Program-made: the position numbers and the translations under genes
In this document: one piece after another, positions 1-10,000 of the stretch
Layout: the number at the start of each line of letters is the position of its first letter
Position numbering within the stretch: position 1 is the first letter of the stretch
The notes under the pieces: generated by a model
The model's input: the letters and a program-made list of their open reading frames with translations, nothing else
What the model was told of the DNA's origin: nothing
The model's database searches: none
Assembly: GCA_945871815.1 (NCBI GenBank)
Contig: CAMBXM010000016.1
Coordinates: forward strand, 1-38,381
Direction of reading: 5' to 3'
From: Singulisphaera sp. GP187
GTDB taxonomy: Bacteria > Planctomycetota > UBA1135 > UBA2386
DNA length: 38,381 bases

Positions 1-1080
1 GCGCAAGAACAAGACCAGCGCCTGCTGGTCCTCAGGAGACAGCACGGTGTACGCGTCGCGAACGCCTTGGGCCTCGCCCTTGTGCAGTTCGATCGCACTC
101 TCCAAGGTCTCGGCGCGGCCGTCGTGCAGGTACGGCGCGGTGTCTTTGATGCCCCACAACGGTGGCGTGCGATACATCCCGACGCCGGCACCCGGTTCGG
201 CCATGCCGCGGAAGCCAGGGCCAAAGATGTTGTGCAGCAGCAGGTTTGAGTAGAGGCGGACTGGGCCGTTGTTGCCCGGCAGCGAGGGCGTGTGGCACTT
301 GGCGCATCCCGTCGCGGTGAACAGTTGCTCGCCGCGCGCAACTCGCGGATCGGTCGAACCGCCGCGAACTGGTTCCGGCAGGTTGCCGACGAAGAACTGC
401 AGGTCGTCGATCTGCGCCGTCGCGATCTCCGGATCGACATGGTCGTCGGCGTCACTGCGCAGTCCCTGGCTGCGACCTTCGTCTGGCGTCGTCAACCCGA
501 TTTCGCCAGCTAGCGCATCGTGCATGAAGTCGCGCAACTCAGAGATCTGCGCCTTCCAGCCATAGCGGCCGATCTCGATCGTGCCGTTCATGTTGATGCG
601 TCGGGCGACGCCGAAGATGCCGTCGGCGTTGGCGTCGATCGGGTCCTCGTTGGCGGTGATCGTCGCGTCGGCGATCGAGTCGAGTCGGCCGATGCCGAAT
701 AGCGACGGGGTCTGTCGTTGCTCGAACAGGTCCGCGGGCTGCGACGCATACTCCTCGCGACCGACGAAGTACGGCGGGCGCAGTTTGCTGAGGGCCTGGC
801 CGCCAGGAAGATCGACGAACGGGCCGGTGCCGTCAAAATCCTGGCCGAAGCGCGAGACGTTGAGTTCAAGCGGGCCCGCACCGCCAAGACTCGGGTCCTG
901 GTGGCAGGCGCGGCAGCTGTCGGCGTTGAAGTCCGGGGTCCCGAGGCCGGTGCTGCGATGGAACGCGTGGTCGAACAGTGCGCGCCCACGCACGAAGCGC
1001 GGATCGCTGCTGATCCCGCCTTGTGCGACCGCGGTCGCCGCGAGGCTGAGAATGGTGGACGCGAGCAGGAAGGTGCGCAT
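1..1080 (-). CDS. Di-heme oxidoreductase (DHOR/DUF1111-like), 3' end cut by window
   Basis: 360 codons are visible with no stop before the window edge, so the C-terminus is missing but probably only by a few residues. The ATG at 1080 overlaps the upstream gene's TGA (ATGA). Residues 1-20 form a signal peptide ending ATAVAQ. Two c-type heme motifs are visible: CRACH (C56, C59, H60) and CAKCH (C259, C262, H263). The second is followed by the family-typical stretch around residues 303-325 (YRTPPLWG, PYLHDGRAETL). These features match the DHOR family, related to di-heme cytochrome c peroxidases and annotated as putative thiol oxidoreductase or peroxidase; the true substrate is unknown. It should act in the periplasm. 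It is a paralogue of the upstream gene, but with a plain signal peptide rather than a lipobox. The two are surely co-transcribed and perhaps partners. Confidence 0.9.
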   Translation of the reverse strand, partial: MRTFLLASTILSLAATAVAQGGISSDPRFVRGRALFDHAFHRSTGLGTPDFNADSCRACHQDPSLGGAGPLELNVSRFGQDFDGTGPFVDLPGGQALSKLRPPYFVGREEYASQPADLFEQRQTPSLFGIGRLDSIADATITANEDPIDANADGIFGVARRINMNGTIEIGRYGWKAQISELRDFMHDALAGEIGLTTPDEGRSQGLRSDADDHVDPEIATAQIDDLQFFVGNLPEPVRGGSTDPRVARGEQLFTATGCAKCHTPSLPGNNGPVRLYSNLLLHNIFGPGFRGMAEPGAGVGMYRTPPLWGIKDTAPYLHDGRAETLESAIELHKGEAQGVRDAYTVLSPEDQQALVLFLR

Positions 1081-2318
1081 CACAGATGCTCCAGAAAGCG
1101 GATGAGGTCGGCTCGGGCCGCGAGATCGAGTGCGGCGAACGCGACGCGGGCGTTGGTGGCTTCGCCGCCGTGCATGCGGATGGCATCCTCGAGCGTCTCG
1201 GCGCGGCCGTCGTGCAGGTAGGGAGCGAACTTCGACACGCCCCAGAGTGGCTGCGTGCGGAACTCGAGGCCGGTGTTGGTCGGGTCGTTCAGCGTGATCT
1301 GCGGACGGCCGAAGTTGACGAAGTCGGCGAGATCCGGCCCCATGTCGTGGATCAAGAGATCGGTGTAGGCGCGCACCGGGCCGCGCGACGATTGCAGCTC
1401 GGGGATGTGGCATTTGGCGCAGCCGATCGCTGCGAACTGTTGCTGCCCGCGCACGGCGGCGGCGTCGAACGGTCGCGGTTGCGGCGGGCCCAGGAAGCGC
1501 GTGAACGCGATCAAGTCACCGAGGTCGGCGGCCGGGATCTCCGGGTCGGCGACGCCATCGTTGTCGACGGTCGGGGCGTTGGGTGTGCTCGAGGCCTGCG
1601 GCGACATGCCGAGTTCCAGACTGATCGTGCCAGCGGTGCCACGGAACGGGTTGCTGGTGATGCCCATCTGGTTCATCAGCGGTGCGCGCGTGAAGAACTC
1701 GATGTTGTTCGATTGCGCCTTGAGGCCAAAGCGCCCCTGGCCGGCGCCGTCGTTGTTGCTGCGGCCGCTGACGCCGTCGCTGTCGGTGTCCTCGGGATCG
1801 GCGTTCGCCATGATCGTCGGGTTGCTGATGAACTCGAACAGGCCGACGCCGAACAGTGGAATCGAGTTGCGCTGCGCGGTGACGACGAGACCGGGCAATT
1901 CGGGGATCGGGTAGCGGCCGCGTTCGAGCGAATGCGGCAGGTCTCTAGTGCTGCCACCAAAGGCCGGGATCACTGGGCTCGGCAGGTTGCCGAGGGGCGT
2001 GATGCCGAACAGCAGCGAGACGTAGAAGTTGCGGTAGAGGTCAGCGCCGCCGCCGACGACCGGGTCGCTGTGGCAGCCGACGCAGGAGGTCGAGTTGTAG
2101 AGCGGGCCAAGCCCTTCACTGGGCTTGAAGCGCTTGCTGAACAGGGCGCGGCCGCGTTCGAAGCTCGCGAGTTCTTCCGCCGTGAGGTCAGGCAGCGGAT
2201 CGCCGAGTTGCATGGCGGGCGGTTCGGGATCGATGATCGCATTTGCGCTGCTCTTGCCGTTGCAAGCAGCGGCTGTGAGCGCAAGCGAGAGGGCGAGCCA
2301 GCGTGAGGTCGAGTTCAA
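1080..2318 (-). CDS. Di-heme oxidoreductase (DHOR/DUF1111-like), probable lipoprotein
   Basis: 412 aa. The N-terminus has a hydrophobic stretch ending LTAAAC (C19), an acceptable but not perfect lipobox, so periplasmic membrane anchoring is likely. Heme motifs are CVGCH (C79, C82, H83) and CAKCH (C300, C303, H304). The segments GLGPLYNSTSC (69-79) and DGVSGR...GRFGLKAQ (181-202) are hallmarks of the DHOR family (Pfam DHOR, formerly DUF1111). PLWGVSKFAPYLHDGRAETL-type sequence near the C-terminus matches its neighbour. The start is TTG at 2318; no strong ribosome binding site is visible and no ATG fits the signal peptide, so the exact start is uncertain. The 3' end overlaps the next gene by 4 bp, implying translational coupling. 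Function as electron-transfer oxidoreductase or peroxidase is known only at family level. Confidence 0.9.
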   Translation of the reverse strand: MNSTSRWLALSLALTAAACNGKSSANAIIDPEPPAMQLGDPLPDLTAEELASFERGRALFSKRFKPSEGLGPLYNSTSCVGCHSDPVVGGGADLYRNFYVSLLFGITPLGNLPSPVIPAFGGSTRDLPHSLERGRYPIPELPGLVVTAQRNSIPLFGVGLFEFISNPTIMANADPEDTDSDGVSGRSNNDGAGQGRFGLKAQSNNIEFFTRAPLMNQMGITSNPFRGTAGTISLELGMSPQASSTPNAPTVDNDGVADPEIPAADLGDLIAFTRFLGPPQPRPFDAAAVRGQQQFAAIGCAKCHIPELQSSRGPVRAYTDLLIHDMGPDLADFVNFGRPQITLNDPTNTGLEFRTQPLWGVSKFAPYLHDGRAETLEDAIRMHGGEATNARVAFAALDLAARADLIRFLEHL

Positions 2319-2464
2319 TGGAGTCTGCTTGGTGCAGGAAACGAGCGGGGCCAGCGATCATACGCCGCCTCCAGAATGGTACCACGCAGCGTGTCCTGGC
2401 CGCCGAGCGCGGTTGGCCTGCCGCTGCCGTGAGTCTCACTGCGAGACCAAGGTCGCGAACACGC

Positions 2465-3325
2465 TCAGGCGCGCTCGGCGAAGGATGCAAACTCCAACTC
2501 GACGCACAGTTGCGCGAGGGTCTCGCGATCGGGCCCGCGATAGGCGAGGTCGGCGACGGTGGTGCCGAGTGGCACGTCGGTCCGCAGCGTGGCGAGCTGG
2601 CGATAGAGCCGTGCTTCATGGCGCGCACCCGCGAGGTTCTGGGCCAGCGCCTCCTTGCCGCGGACGGCAATGGCCCACTGCGTCGGATCGTCCGGGATCG
2701 ACTCCAGGTTGTGGTAGTGCGCGAGGACGAGCGCGGCGCTCTTCTCGCCCCAGCGGGCGATGCCGGGGATGCCGTCCTGGGGATCGCCGACGAGTGCTAG
2801 CCAGTCGGGTACCGACTCGGGCTCGATGCCGAGCTTGGCGCGCACGGCGCTCTGGTCGAGCACGAGTTCGCGCCGGCGATCGAGCGCCACCACTCGCGTA
2901 CCGCGGACCATCTGCAGCAGGTCCTTGTCGGGCGAGGCGATCAGCACACGATCGACGCGCGGGTCCGCCGCCGCCAGCACCGCGGCCGTAGCCAGGGCGT
3001 CATCGGCCTCGAACTCGATCATCGAGAAGGTCGCAAGACCCAGCGCGCGCGCCGCACGTTCGGCCAGGGGAAACTGAGCCATCAACTCGGGCTCGATCCC
3101 AGCTCCGGTCTTGTAGCCCGGGAATAGCTGGTTGCGGAACGACTCGATCACGGTGTCAAAGGCGATGCCCACGTGGGTGACGTCAGGCTGCTTGAGCAAC
3201 GCTCGCAGGCTGCGCAACAGGCCGCGCGTGGCGCCGACCTCGCTGCCGTGGCTCGTGGTTGCGCGCGGGGCACCGAAGTGCGCGCGGAACAGCTCGTAGG
3301 TACCGTCGACGAGGTGGACCTGCAT
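2465..3325 (-). CDS. Standalone 5'-3' exonuclease / flap endonuclease-like protein
   Basis: 286 aa, the size of a free-standing FEN/ExoIX-like protein rather than the N-terminal domain of DNA polymerase I. The PIN-like nuclease core shows the metal-binding acidic residues in order: D7 (VDGTYE), D57 (AFDT), E104/E106/D108/D109 (EFEADDA) and D133/D135 (SPDKD). The helix-hairpin-helix is at about 179-195, GDPQDGIPGIARWGEKSA, where most family members read GDxxDNIPG. Expected role is cleavage of 5' flaps or RNA primers in replication and repair. ATG at 3325 is the natural start, although no Shine-Dalgarno is clear. It is divergent from the secreted-protein gene at 3436 and runs toward the DHOR pair with a 146-bp gap. 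Whether it works alone or complements a PolA domain elsewhere cannot be seen here. Confidence 0.88.
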   Translation of the reverse strand: MQVHLVDGTYELFRAHFGAPRATTSHGSEVGATRGLLRSLRALLKQPDVTHVGIAFDTVIESFRNQLFPGYKTGAGIEPELMAQFPLAERAARALGLATFSMIEFEADDALATAAVLAAADPRVDRVLIASPDKDLLQMVRGTRVVALDRRRELVLDQSAVRAKLGIEPESVPDWLALVGDPQDGIPGIARWGEKSAALVLAHYHNLESIPDDPTQWAIAVRGKEALAQNLAGARHEARLYRQLATLRTDVPLGTTVADLAYRGPDRETLAQLCVELEFASFAERA

Positions 3326-3435
3326 GGTTGACAGAGCTTACGGCGATGGCAGCGATGACCGCAGCCTGTCGGTCGCTATGCTCCTCGCCCTCGCCGCGCG
3401 CCGTTTGCCGCGGTGGTCCTGTTCTAGGAGCCTCT

Positions 3436-4386
3436 ATGTCGACCGCCCCTCACGCCGTGCGTTTCGTGCTGCTTTCGTTGTTTGCGGTGCCTGTGTTTGC
3501 CCAGGACCGGGCTGCGCCAACAGTGCCGAAGCACCTGCTGCGCATGGCCCACGTCGTGGGGCAGGAGGCGTACTTCTGTCAGGCGATGGACATGACCACG
3601 AAGATGCAGATGGGCGAACGCACCATGGACATGGGGCAATCGACCATGTCGTTCTTCACCTCGACAGCCAAGAGCGTCGAGGGTGGCAACGCGACCATCG
3701 AGCAGAAATTCACTCGCGTGAAGGCCAAGGTCAGCGGCATGGCGCAAGTCGACTACGACTCGAATGATCCGGAATCGCGGCCAGGTCCCCTCGGCGCCCT
3801 CGAGGAGATGGTCGGTGAGTCCATCACGCTGGTGATGACCGATCGCGGCAAAGTGATGGGCTCCAAACCGTCCGCGGGCTTCCCGACCGAGAGCCTCGAG
3901 CGCTCGGGCATGGACCTCAATCAAATGCTGGCGCAGTGCGTGCCTGAGTTTCCGGACCAACCGATCGCGATCGGTGAGAGTTGGGTCACGGAGATGAAGA
4001 TGCCCATGGGGCAGATGGGTGACATCCACTGCAAGATCACCAACCGTCTCGTCGAGGTCGAGAAGGGCAAGGCGAAGCTCGACCAGGCGTATGAGTTCGA
4101 CACCAAGGATGTGCAGTTGCCAGGTGGCATGCAGCTCAAGGTCGACAAGGGCACGGGCTGGACCTTGCTCGACCTAGCGCTCGGATTGCCGCTCGACAGC
4201 CAGAGCACGATCGAGATGTCCATGACGGGTGGCCCAGGCGGCGGCATGAACATGCAGATGGCGATGCAGACGGTGACCAAGCGCGTGGACGCGCAGGCGG
4301 CGAAGGAAGCGCCAGTGAAGACCGAGCCAGTGAAGGCCGAGCCCGTGAAGACCGAGCCGGCGAAGTCCGCCGAGAAGCCCAAGTGA
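3436..4386 (+). CDS. Secreted protein of unknown function with KTEPVK-type C-terminal repeats
   Basis: 316 aa from ATG 3436, which has AGGAG at 3426-3430 and opens a clear signal peptide (VLLSLFAVPVFA, cleavage near residue 22). The frame stays open upstream to 3259, but that part lacks a signal sequence and overlaps the divergent gene, so the internal ATG is preferred. The mature protein is methionine-rich and predicted as beta-rich, with no catalytic motif that I recognise. Its repeated threonine- and glycine-bearing strands are reminiscent of planctomycete-type secreted domains of unknown function. The C-terminus (about 295-316) is a low-complexity run of EPVK/TEPVKAEPVK units, possibly a flexible tail or attachment to wall or polymer. 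The ABC-F gene follows after 70 bp. I cannot assign a function. Confidence 0.75.
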   Translation: MSTAPHAVRFVLLSLFAVPVFAQDRAAPTVPKHLLRMAHVVGQEAYFCQAMDMTTKMQMGERTMDMGQSTMSFFTSTAKSVEGGNATIEQKFTRVKAKVSGMAQVDYDSNDPESRPGPLGALEEMVGESITLVMTDRGKVMGSKPSAGFPTESLERSGMDLNQMLAQCVPEFPDQPIAIGESWVTEMKMPMGQMGDIHCKITNRLVEVEKGKAKLDQAYEFDTKDVQLPGGMQLKVDKGTGWTLLDLALGLPLDSQSTIEMSMTGGPGGGMNMQMAMQTVTKRVDAQAAKEAPVKTEPVKAEPVKTEPAKSAEKPK

Positions 4387-4456
4387 CATTCGCGGGCGGC
4401 GTGCCGCGCCGAGTCCTGTTCCGTTCCCTGCACGCCGTTCGCTGCCTTTCGCGCCG

Positions 4457-6382
4457 ATGAGTCTGCTCACCGTCAAGGACATCCACGTCACCGTCGGCGA
4501 TCGCCATTTGCTTCGCGGTGTGGACCTCGTGGTCGGCGACGGGCAGCGCATCGGTTTGCTTGGCGCCAACGGCTGCGGCAAGTCGACGTTGTTGCGCATT
4601 CTCGCCGGCGCGTTGGTTCAAGATCGCGGTGAGCGCACCGTGCGTCGCGATCTGCGGCTTGGCTATTTGCCGCAGGAGCCGGATGTGCCCGCCGAGTTGA
4701 CGATCCTCGCGGCGGTCACGCGCGGGATCGCCGGCCGCGATGAAGTGCTGCGCGACTTGGAACGTGTCCACGCGGCGCTGGCGAGCGAGCACGACGCCCG
4801 GAAGCTCGACAAGCTGCTGCAGCAGCAAGCCCGTCTCGACGAGCGGTTGGAGCATGTCGGTGGTCATGACGTCGATCATCGGGCTGAGGCCGTGCTGCAC
4901 GGACTGGGCATGGAACGCTTCGAGTCGCAATGCGGCAGCCTGTCGGGTGGGGAGCGCCGCCGAGTCGCACTGGCGCGGTTGCTGGTAGCCCAGCCCGATC
5001 TGCTGTTGCTCGACGAACCGACCAATCATCTCGACGCCGAAGTCACCGCGTGGCTCGAAGCCACGTTGATCGATTCAGGCATGCCGATCGTGATGGTCAC
5101 GCACGATCGCTACTTCTTGGATCGGCTGGTCGATCGCATCGTCGAGTTCGACGACGGCGTGCTGCACGAGTACGACGGCAATTACCGTTCGTACCTGGTG
5201 CAGCGGGCCGAGCGGCTCGAGGTCGAAGCGAAGAACGAGAGTGCTCGGCTCAACACGCTGCGACGCGAGACCGAATGGGTGAGGCGTGGGCCGCCAGCGC
5301 GCACGACCAAGCAGAAGGCGCGCATCGACCGCTACCAGGTGCTCGTCGACAAGGCGCCGGCACCGGCACTCGCGGACCTGCTGTTCCAGATTCCCGACGG
5401 CCCGCGGTTGGGCGACTTCGTGATCCGCGTGAAGGGCGCCTCGAAGAGCTACGGCGAGCGCACGATCCTGTTGCCCTTCGACCTCGAAATCGGGCCTGGC
5501 GAACGCATCGGCATCGTCGGCCGGAACGGCGCCGGCAAGACGACGATGCTGCGCTTGTGTCTTGGCCAGACCGAGCCTGACACCGGTAGCGTCGCCATCG
5601 GGCCCACCGTGAAGTTCGCGGCGATCGACCAGGGCCGCACGGCGCTCGATACCGCAAAGACCGTGCTCCAGGAGGTCAGCGGCGGCAACGACTACGTGAC
5701 CTACGGAACACGAACCGTGCGGGTCGAGACCTTCCTCGAGCAGTTCCTGTTCCCGGGCGCGATGAAGCATGCGCGCATCGATTCGCTGTCTGGTGGCGAG
5801 CGCAATCGCGTGCTGATCGCCAAGCTGTTGTGCGCCGGCGGCAACGTGATCGTTTTAGACGAGCCGACCAACGACCTCGATCTGATGTCGTTGCGCGCGT
5901 TGGAAGATGCGCTTCTTGCCTTCCCTGGCACGGTCTTCGTCGTCAGCCACGACCGTTGGTTCCTCGATCGTATTGCGACCCGTGTAGTGCAACTCGACGG
6001 CAGTGGCCGTGTCCGCCTCCACGCCGGCGACCTGTCGCTGCTGCTGGAGAAGATGGCGGACGAGCAAGCGGCTGCGGTGGCGCAGGCCGCGATGCAGGCG
6101 GCGGCGACCAAGCTCAAGGTCGTCGCGCCGACAGCTGCGCAGAAGTCCAAAAAACTGAGTTCGCGCGACCAAAAAGAGCTCACCGAGTTGCCGGCTCAGA
6201 TCGAGGTGGCGGAGCAAGAGTTGGCGCGCGTCGACGTGCGCCTCTCCGACCCAGCGATCTACTCGGCCGCAGCGCGCGCAGAGTACGACCAACTGACCGC
6301 GAAGCGGCAAGAACTGCCCGTTCGCATCGCCAGGATGTACGCGCGGTGGGAAGCGCTCGAGGCGAGCGCCCGCAGTTCGTGA
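4457..6382 (+). CDS. uup: ABC-F family ATPase, Uup type
   Basis: 641 aa soluble protein with two ATP-binding cassettes and no membrane segments, so it is an ABC-F ribosome/DNA-associated ATPase rather than a transporter. Cassette 1: Walker A GANGCGKS (36-43), signature SGGE (163-166), Walker B LLLLDEPTN (182-190). A linker rich in charged helices (about 245-300) forms the ABC-F interdomain arm. Cassette 2: Walker A GRNGAGKT (355-362), the Uup-typical stretch around FLEQFLFPG (426-434), signature SGGE (445-448), Walker B VIVLDEP (464-470). Residues about 565-641 form the C-terminal coiled coil that is typical of Uup (usually about 635 aa) and linked to DNA or branched-structure binding. ATG 4457 is the natural start. 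Role in ribosome rescue or transposon precise excision is known for the family; nothing here narrows it. Confidence 0.9.
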   Translation: MSLLTVKDIHVTVGDRHLLRGVDLVVGDGQRIGLLGANGCGKSTLLRILAGALVQDRGERTVRRDLRLGYLPQEPDVPAELTILAAVTRGIAGRDEVLRDLERVHAALASEHDARKLDKLLQQQARLDERLEHVGGHDVDHRAEAVLHGLGMERFESQCGSLSGGERRRVALARLLVAQPDLLLLDEPTNHLDAEVTAWLEATLIDSGMPIVMVTHDRYFLDRLVDRIVEFDDGVLHEYDGNYRSYLVQRAERLEVEAKNESARLNTLRRETEWVRRGPPARTTKQKARIDRYQVLVDKAPAPALADLLFQIPDGPRLGDFVIRVKGASKSYGERTILLPFDLEIGPGERIGIVGRNGAGKTTMLRLCLGQTEPDTGSVAIGPTVKFAAIDQGRTALDTAKTVLQEVSGGNDYVTYGTRTVRVETFLEQFLFPGAMKHARIDSLSGGERNRVLIAKLLCAGGNVIVLDEPTNDLDLMSLRALEDALLAFPGTVFVVSHDRWFLDRIATRVVQLDGSGRVRLHAGDLSLLLEKMADEQAAAVAQAAMQAAATKLKVVAPTAAQKSKKLSSRDQKELTELPAQIEVAEQELARVDVRLSDPAIYSAAARAEYDQLTAKRQELPVRIARMYARWEALEASARSS

Positions 6383-6392
6383 ACCGTCGCGA

Positions 6393-6410
6393 CGGCGGAT
6401 GCTGCCGCCG
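6393..6410 (+). terminator. GC-rich hairpin after uup
   Basis: CGGCGG (6393-6398) and CCGCCG (6405-6410) form a perfect 6-bp stem with a six-base loop, starting 10 nt after the uup stop. There is no T-run, so intrinsic termination is only a guess. No gene is apparent in the rest of the gap to 6545. Confidence 0.35.
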
Positions 6411-6544
6411 CAGCCGATTCGAATTGCGCGTCGAGAGGGCGGTTCGCAGGCGACACGCGTAGTGACGCGTTCTGGTGGCCGGGTTCGAGCCGCGCCGCGA
6501 TTGGTGTTTTGGTTCGTCGGGTGGTCCCTATGCTCCTCGTGAGG

Positions 6545-7057
6545 ATGAGCGACTCGGCAAACATGCGCATCGAATGCGTCCACGCGGCCCACCTCTGCTA
6601 CGCGCTCGTGCAGGGCTCCCATCAAGTCGTCAACCTCCTGCGCATCCACAACGACGGCACCGCTGCTGTGCATGCCATCGAAGTACACGTGTCGTTGTCC
6701 GGCGGTCTCGCGGGCGAGTTGGCGGCGCCGTGCGTGATGCGTGTCGACACGATCGCGGCCTCGGCATGGCACGAGTTTGCGGACGTTCCGCTGGCGTTGC
6801 GCGTGGACGCGCTGGCCAACATCACCGAGCGGCAGGTTGCGAGCCTCCTCATCCAAGTTCGCAGCGGTGATGCACTGCTCGCGCGCGAGGAGCGCAGCGT
6901 TGCTCTGCTGGCCTACAACGAATGGCCCGGCAGTTCGGCGCCCCACGCTCTGCTGGCCTCGTTCGTTCTGCCAAATCACCCGGCGATCGCGCCCGTACTG
7001 AGCTCCGCCGGCGCGCGACTCATGGCTGCGACCGGCAGCGCGTCGCTCGACGCTTAG
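6545..7057 (+). CDS. N-terminal fragment of the DUF4011 helicase, ended by an in-frame TAG
   Basis: 170 aa from ATG 6545 (alternatives: ATG 6530, ATG 6563, TTG 6509). The sequence MRIECVHAAHL onward, with paired beta-strand blocks and the ending NEWPGSSAPHALLASFVLPNHPAIAPV (about residues 125-150), has the organisation of the extreme N-terminus of DUF4011-helicase proteins, which is normally continuous with the DUF4011 and helicase parts. Here it ends at TAG 7055-7057, just after SASLDA. The next codon begins QTRDPDRALAIVRAIYEA, the continuation expected in the family, in the same frame (7091 minus 6509 is 582, divisible by 3). So this is one gene split by a single nonsense codon, not a separate small gene. 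Whether the fragment is translated and stable alone is unknown. Confidence 0.7.
   Translation: MSDSANMRIECVHAAHLCYALVQGSHQVVNLLRIHNDGTAAVHAIEVHVSLSGGLAGELAAPCVMRVDTIAASAWHEFADVPLALRVDALANITERQVASLLIQVRSGDALLAREERSVALLAYNEWPGSSAPHALLASFVLPNHPAIAPVLSSAGARLMAATGSASLDA
7055..7057 (+). other. In-frame amber (TAG) codon interrupting the DUF4011 gene
   Basis: The frame is open on both sides of this codon. From memory of the family, the local motif is LDGYQ-like, here LDA-stop-QT, so the stop sits where a tyrosine codon (TAC or TAT) would need one base change. It could be a true nonsense mutation, a sequencing or assembly error, or a readthrough site. TAG appears to be used as a normal stop at the end of the nearby subtilase, so a genome-wide amber reassignment is not supported. 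Confidence 0.75.
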
Positions 7058-7090
7058 CAAACACGCGATCCAGACCGCGCACTGGCGATC

Positions 7091-10000
7091 GTGCGCGCGA
7101 TCTACGAGGCCGTTCTCGAGCGCGGCATCGTCTACGTGTCGCCGCCGGCCAGCTTCGAGTCGGAAGGGCAGAAGATCCGCACGCCGGAGCAGGTGCTCGG
7201 CGACCGGCTCGGCACCTGTCTGGACCTTGCGGTTCTGATCGCCGCGGCGATCGAGCAGTCCGGTCTACACGCCCTGGTCGTGATCGAAGAAGGCCACGCG
7301 ATCTGCGGTGCGTTCTTGCGCGACGAGAACTTCGCCGAGGCCGCCATGGCAGATCCACTGCCACTGCGCAAGCGGGTCGAGCTTGGCCGTGCGGTGTTGT
7401 TCGAGTGCACCACTGTGTGCATCGGCGAGGCGCAGGCGTTCGGCCGCGCGGTCGAACTCGGCGCGGGTTCGGTGCACCAAGACGCTGCGTTCGTCTGCGT
7501 GATCGATGTCACCAGAGCTCGGCGCCAGGGCATTCGACCGTTGGCGAGCCGAACCTCGGCGTTTCAGGGCGACAGCGAGGGAGCAATGGCTGCAGTGCCC
7601 GCCGACGCGGTGGCGATGGCTCCGATCGATGTCGGCCCGGTCGCAGCTAGGCGAGACGAGCAAGCGGTGCGCGATCGACTCGGCGAGTGGCAGCGGCGCT
7701 TGCTCGATCTATCGCTGCGCAATCGCTTGCTCAACTTCGTGCCGACCAAGCGCTCGGTGGCGCTGCAGACGAGTTCCCTCGGCGATCTGGTGAAGGCCCT
7801 GTCTTCCGGCGCGCAGTTCCGCGTTGCTCCGCGCGCCGAGCTGCCGCTGGTGCAGGCGGCCAAGGCCGAACCAACGACCCTCGAGCTCGACCAAGCGATG
7901 GCCAAGCTGCTGCGCGATGAGCTCGCGCAGTCGCGCCTTCATGCCGACCTCACCAAGGCCGAACTCGATCCCCGCTTGATCGAGCTGTTTCGCCATGCGC
8001 GCGTCGGCAACGAGGAGAGCGGCGTCAACACGCTGTTCTTGGCGGCTGGGTTCTTGCGCTGGTACGAGACGCCGACCAGCAAGGAGCCGCGACTGGCGCC
8101 GTTGCTGCTGTTGCCATTGCGCCTCGAACGCATCTCGATTGCCGAGGGCTTCGTTCTCGTGCTCAGCGACGAGGAGCCGCGCCTCAACGAGACTCTGGTG
8201 CAGAAGCTCGAACAGGACTTCGGAGTGCGCCTGCCCGAACTCGGCGAGCTCGAAGGCGAAGACGGCGTGCGGACCGAGGCGGTGGTTGCTGCGTTCCGTC
8301 GTGCAATCGTCGACATCGATCGCTGGGAGGTGGAGGCCACCGCCCAGGTCGGGATCTTCTCGTTCGCCAAGTTCTTGATGTGGGCCGACCTCAAAGAACG
8401 CCGCGATCTCGTGCTGCAGCACGAGTTCTTGCGCCATTTGATCGAGACGCCAAATCGGGTCTTTGCCCACGACGGCAGTCCTTGGCCGACGCCGGCAGCG
8501 ATCGATGCCAAGCCGCCACATGAGTTGTTGTGCCCGATGGACGCCGACAGCAGCCAACTGTGTGCTGTGATCGCCGCGGCCGATGGCCGCAGCTTCGTGC
8601 TCGAAGGACCGCCCGGAACGGGCAAGTCGCAGACGATCACGAACCTGATCGCGCAGAGCCTCGCCGACGGCAAGCGAGTGCTGTTCGTCGCCGAGAAGCG
8701 CGCGGCGCTCGAAGTGGTGCAGCGGCGACTGAAGTCGGTCGGGCTGGCGCCATTCTGCCTCGAGCTGCATGCAGACAAGGGCCAGAAGCGCACTGTGGTC
8801 GAGCAGCTCGGGCGCACGCTGGAGATCACGGAGCAGTGTGAGCCGCATCAGTGGCAGGAAAAGGCCACGGCGTTGCAGGCTGTTCGTGACGAACTCAACG
8901 GCCTCGTGGCAGCCGTGCATCGGGTGCGCGGCGCCGGGTTTTCTGCGTTCGATGCCGCCGCGCGAGCCGTCGCGAAGTGCGAGTTCGCCAAGGTCGAGGG
9001 GCTGCGCCTAGACGTGGATGCGGCCGGACTGCAGCGTCGCCGCGATGCGATCGCGGCGTTAGCCGCCGCCGCGGACAAGCTCGGCGGGTTGCGCGCCCAT
9101 CCATGGTTTGGTGTGCAACGGACCGATTGGTCGCCATCGCTCGCGAGTGCGGCGACGGCGCTTGGCCAAGTCGTCACGGCGGCCATCGAGCCGGCGCGCG
9201 CAGCCTACGAGGTCGCCGCCCGGACGCTGGCTCTACCGCCGGGCCAGGCGAGCGGTGGGCGCGAAGAGTTGGACACCCTCGCGAGGGTCATGGGGTTGCT
9301 GGCCACTGGGCCGCTGCCGCTGTTGCTGTGTTCGAGTCAGGACTTCGCCGCGGCGCACTCCAGAGCGCTGCACTGCGTCGAACTCGGCGACTCGGCGGCT
9401 CGCGCAGCAGCGGCGCTGGCAGGGGAGTGGCGCCCAGAGTTCCTGGCACTCGATCACGCTGCGCTGATGGTCGCGATCCTGCGCAACGAACATGCCTTCG
9501 CCTTGCTGCGATGGTGGCGTCTGCGGGCGGTCAAGGAGCAACTGCGTGCCGTGTGCCTCTGCGAGTTGCCCGACCTGGCGTCTGTGCGCGTGGCACTCGA
9601 CCACGCCGTGTCGGTGCTCGACCTGCGTCGCCAGCTGGCAGCGGTCGATGCCGAGGCCAAGGCGGCCTTCGGCGATTCCTGGCAAGGAGCGGCCTCGGAC
9701 TTCTCGGCGCTCCGCGCATCGTGTGCCAGAGCGTCTGCCGTTCACGCCGCGACCCGCGGACTCGTCGCCGACGACGCCGATTTGGCGCGGGTGCGCGCTG
9801 CCTGTGTCGCCGCCGCTGGCAACAGTGGCGCGCGTGCCGCCATGCAGCAGGGAGCGGCGGCGCACGAGGCGCTGCGCTCGGCACTGATGGCATTGCAGGC
9901 GCCGCTGCAACTGTGCTTCGATCGCGCGTTCGGAACGGTTGCCGAGAAGGGCTTCCTCGACGCCGTGGCGGCTCGTCTCGCGAGCTTTCAGGGCAAGGCC

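Noticed and set aside
1086-2306. Long plus-strand open frame opposite the DHOR gene
   Set aside because: The minus strand has both heme motifs and a signal sequence; the plus frame is low-complexity shadow of GC-rich coding DNA. The same holds for 10412-12067 minus, 17205-18605 minus and 27096-28064 plus.
3328-3333. Perfect TTGACA box on the plus strand upstream of the secreted-protein gene
   Set aside because: No acceptable -10 lies 16-18 bp downstream (AGCGAT region), and the TATGCT at 3377 has no matching -35, so I did not call a promoter.
7055-7057. Genome-wide recoding of TAG to an amino acid
   Set aside because: The subtilase appears to end in TAG with further TAGs right after it, so TAG seems to be an ordinary stop.
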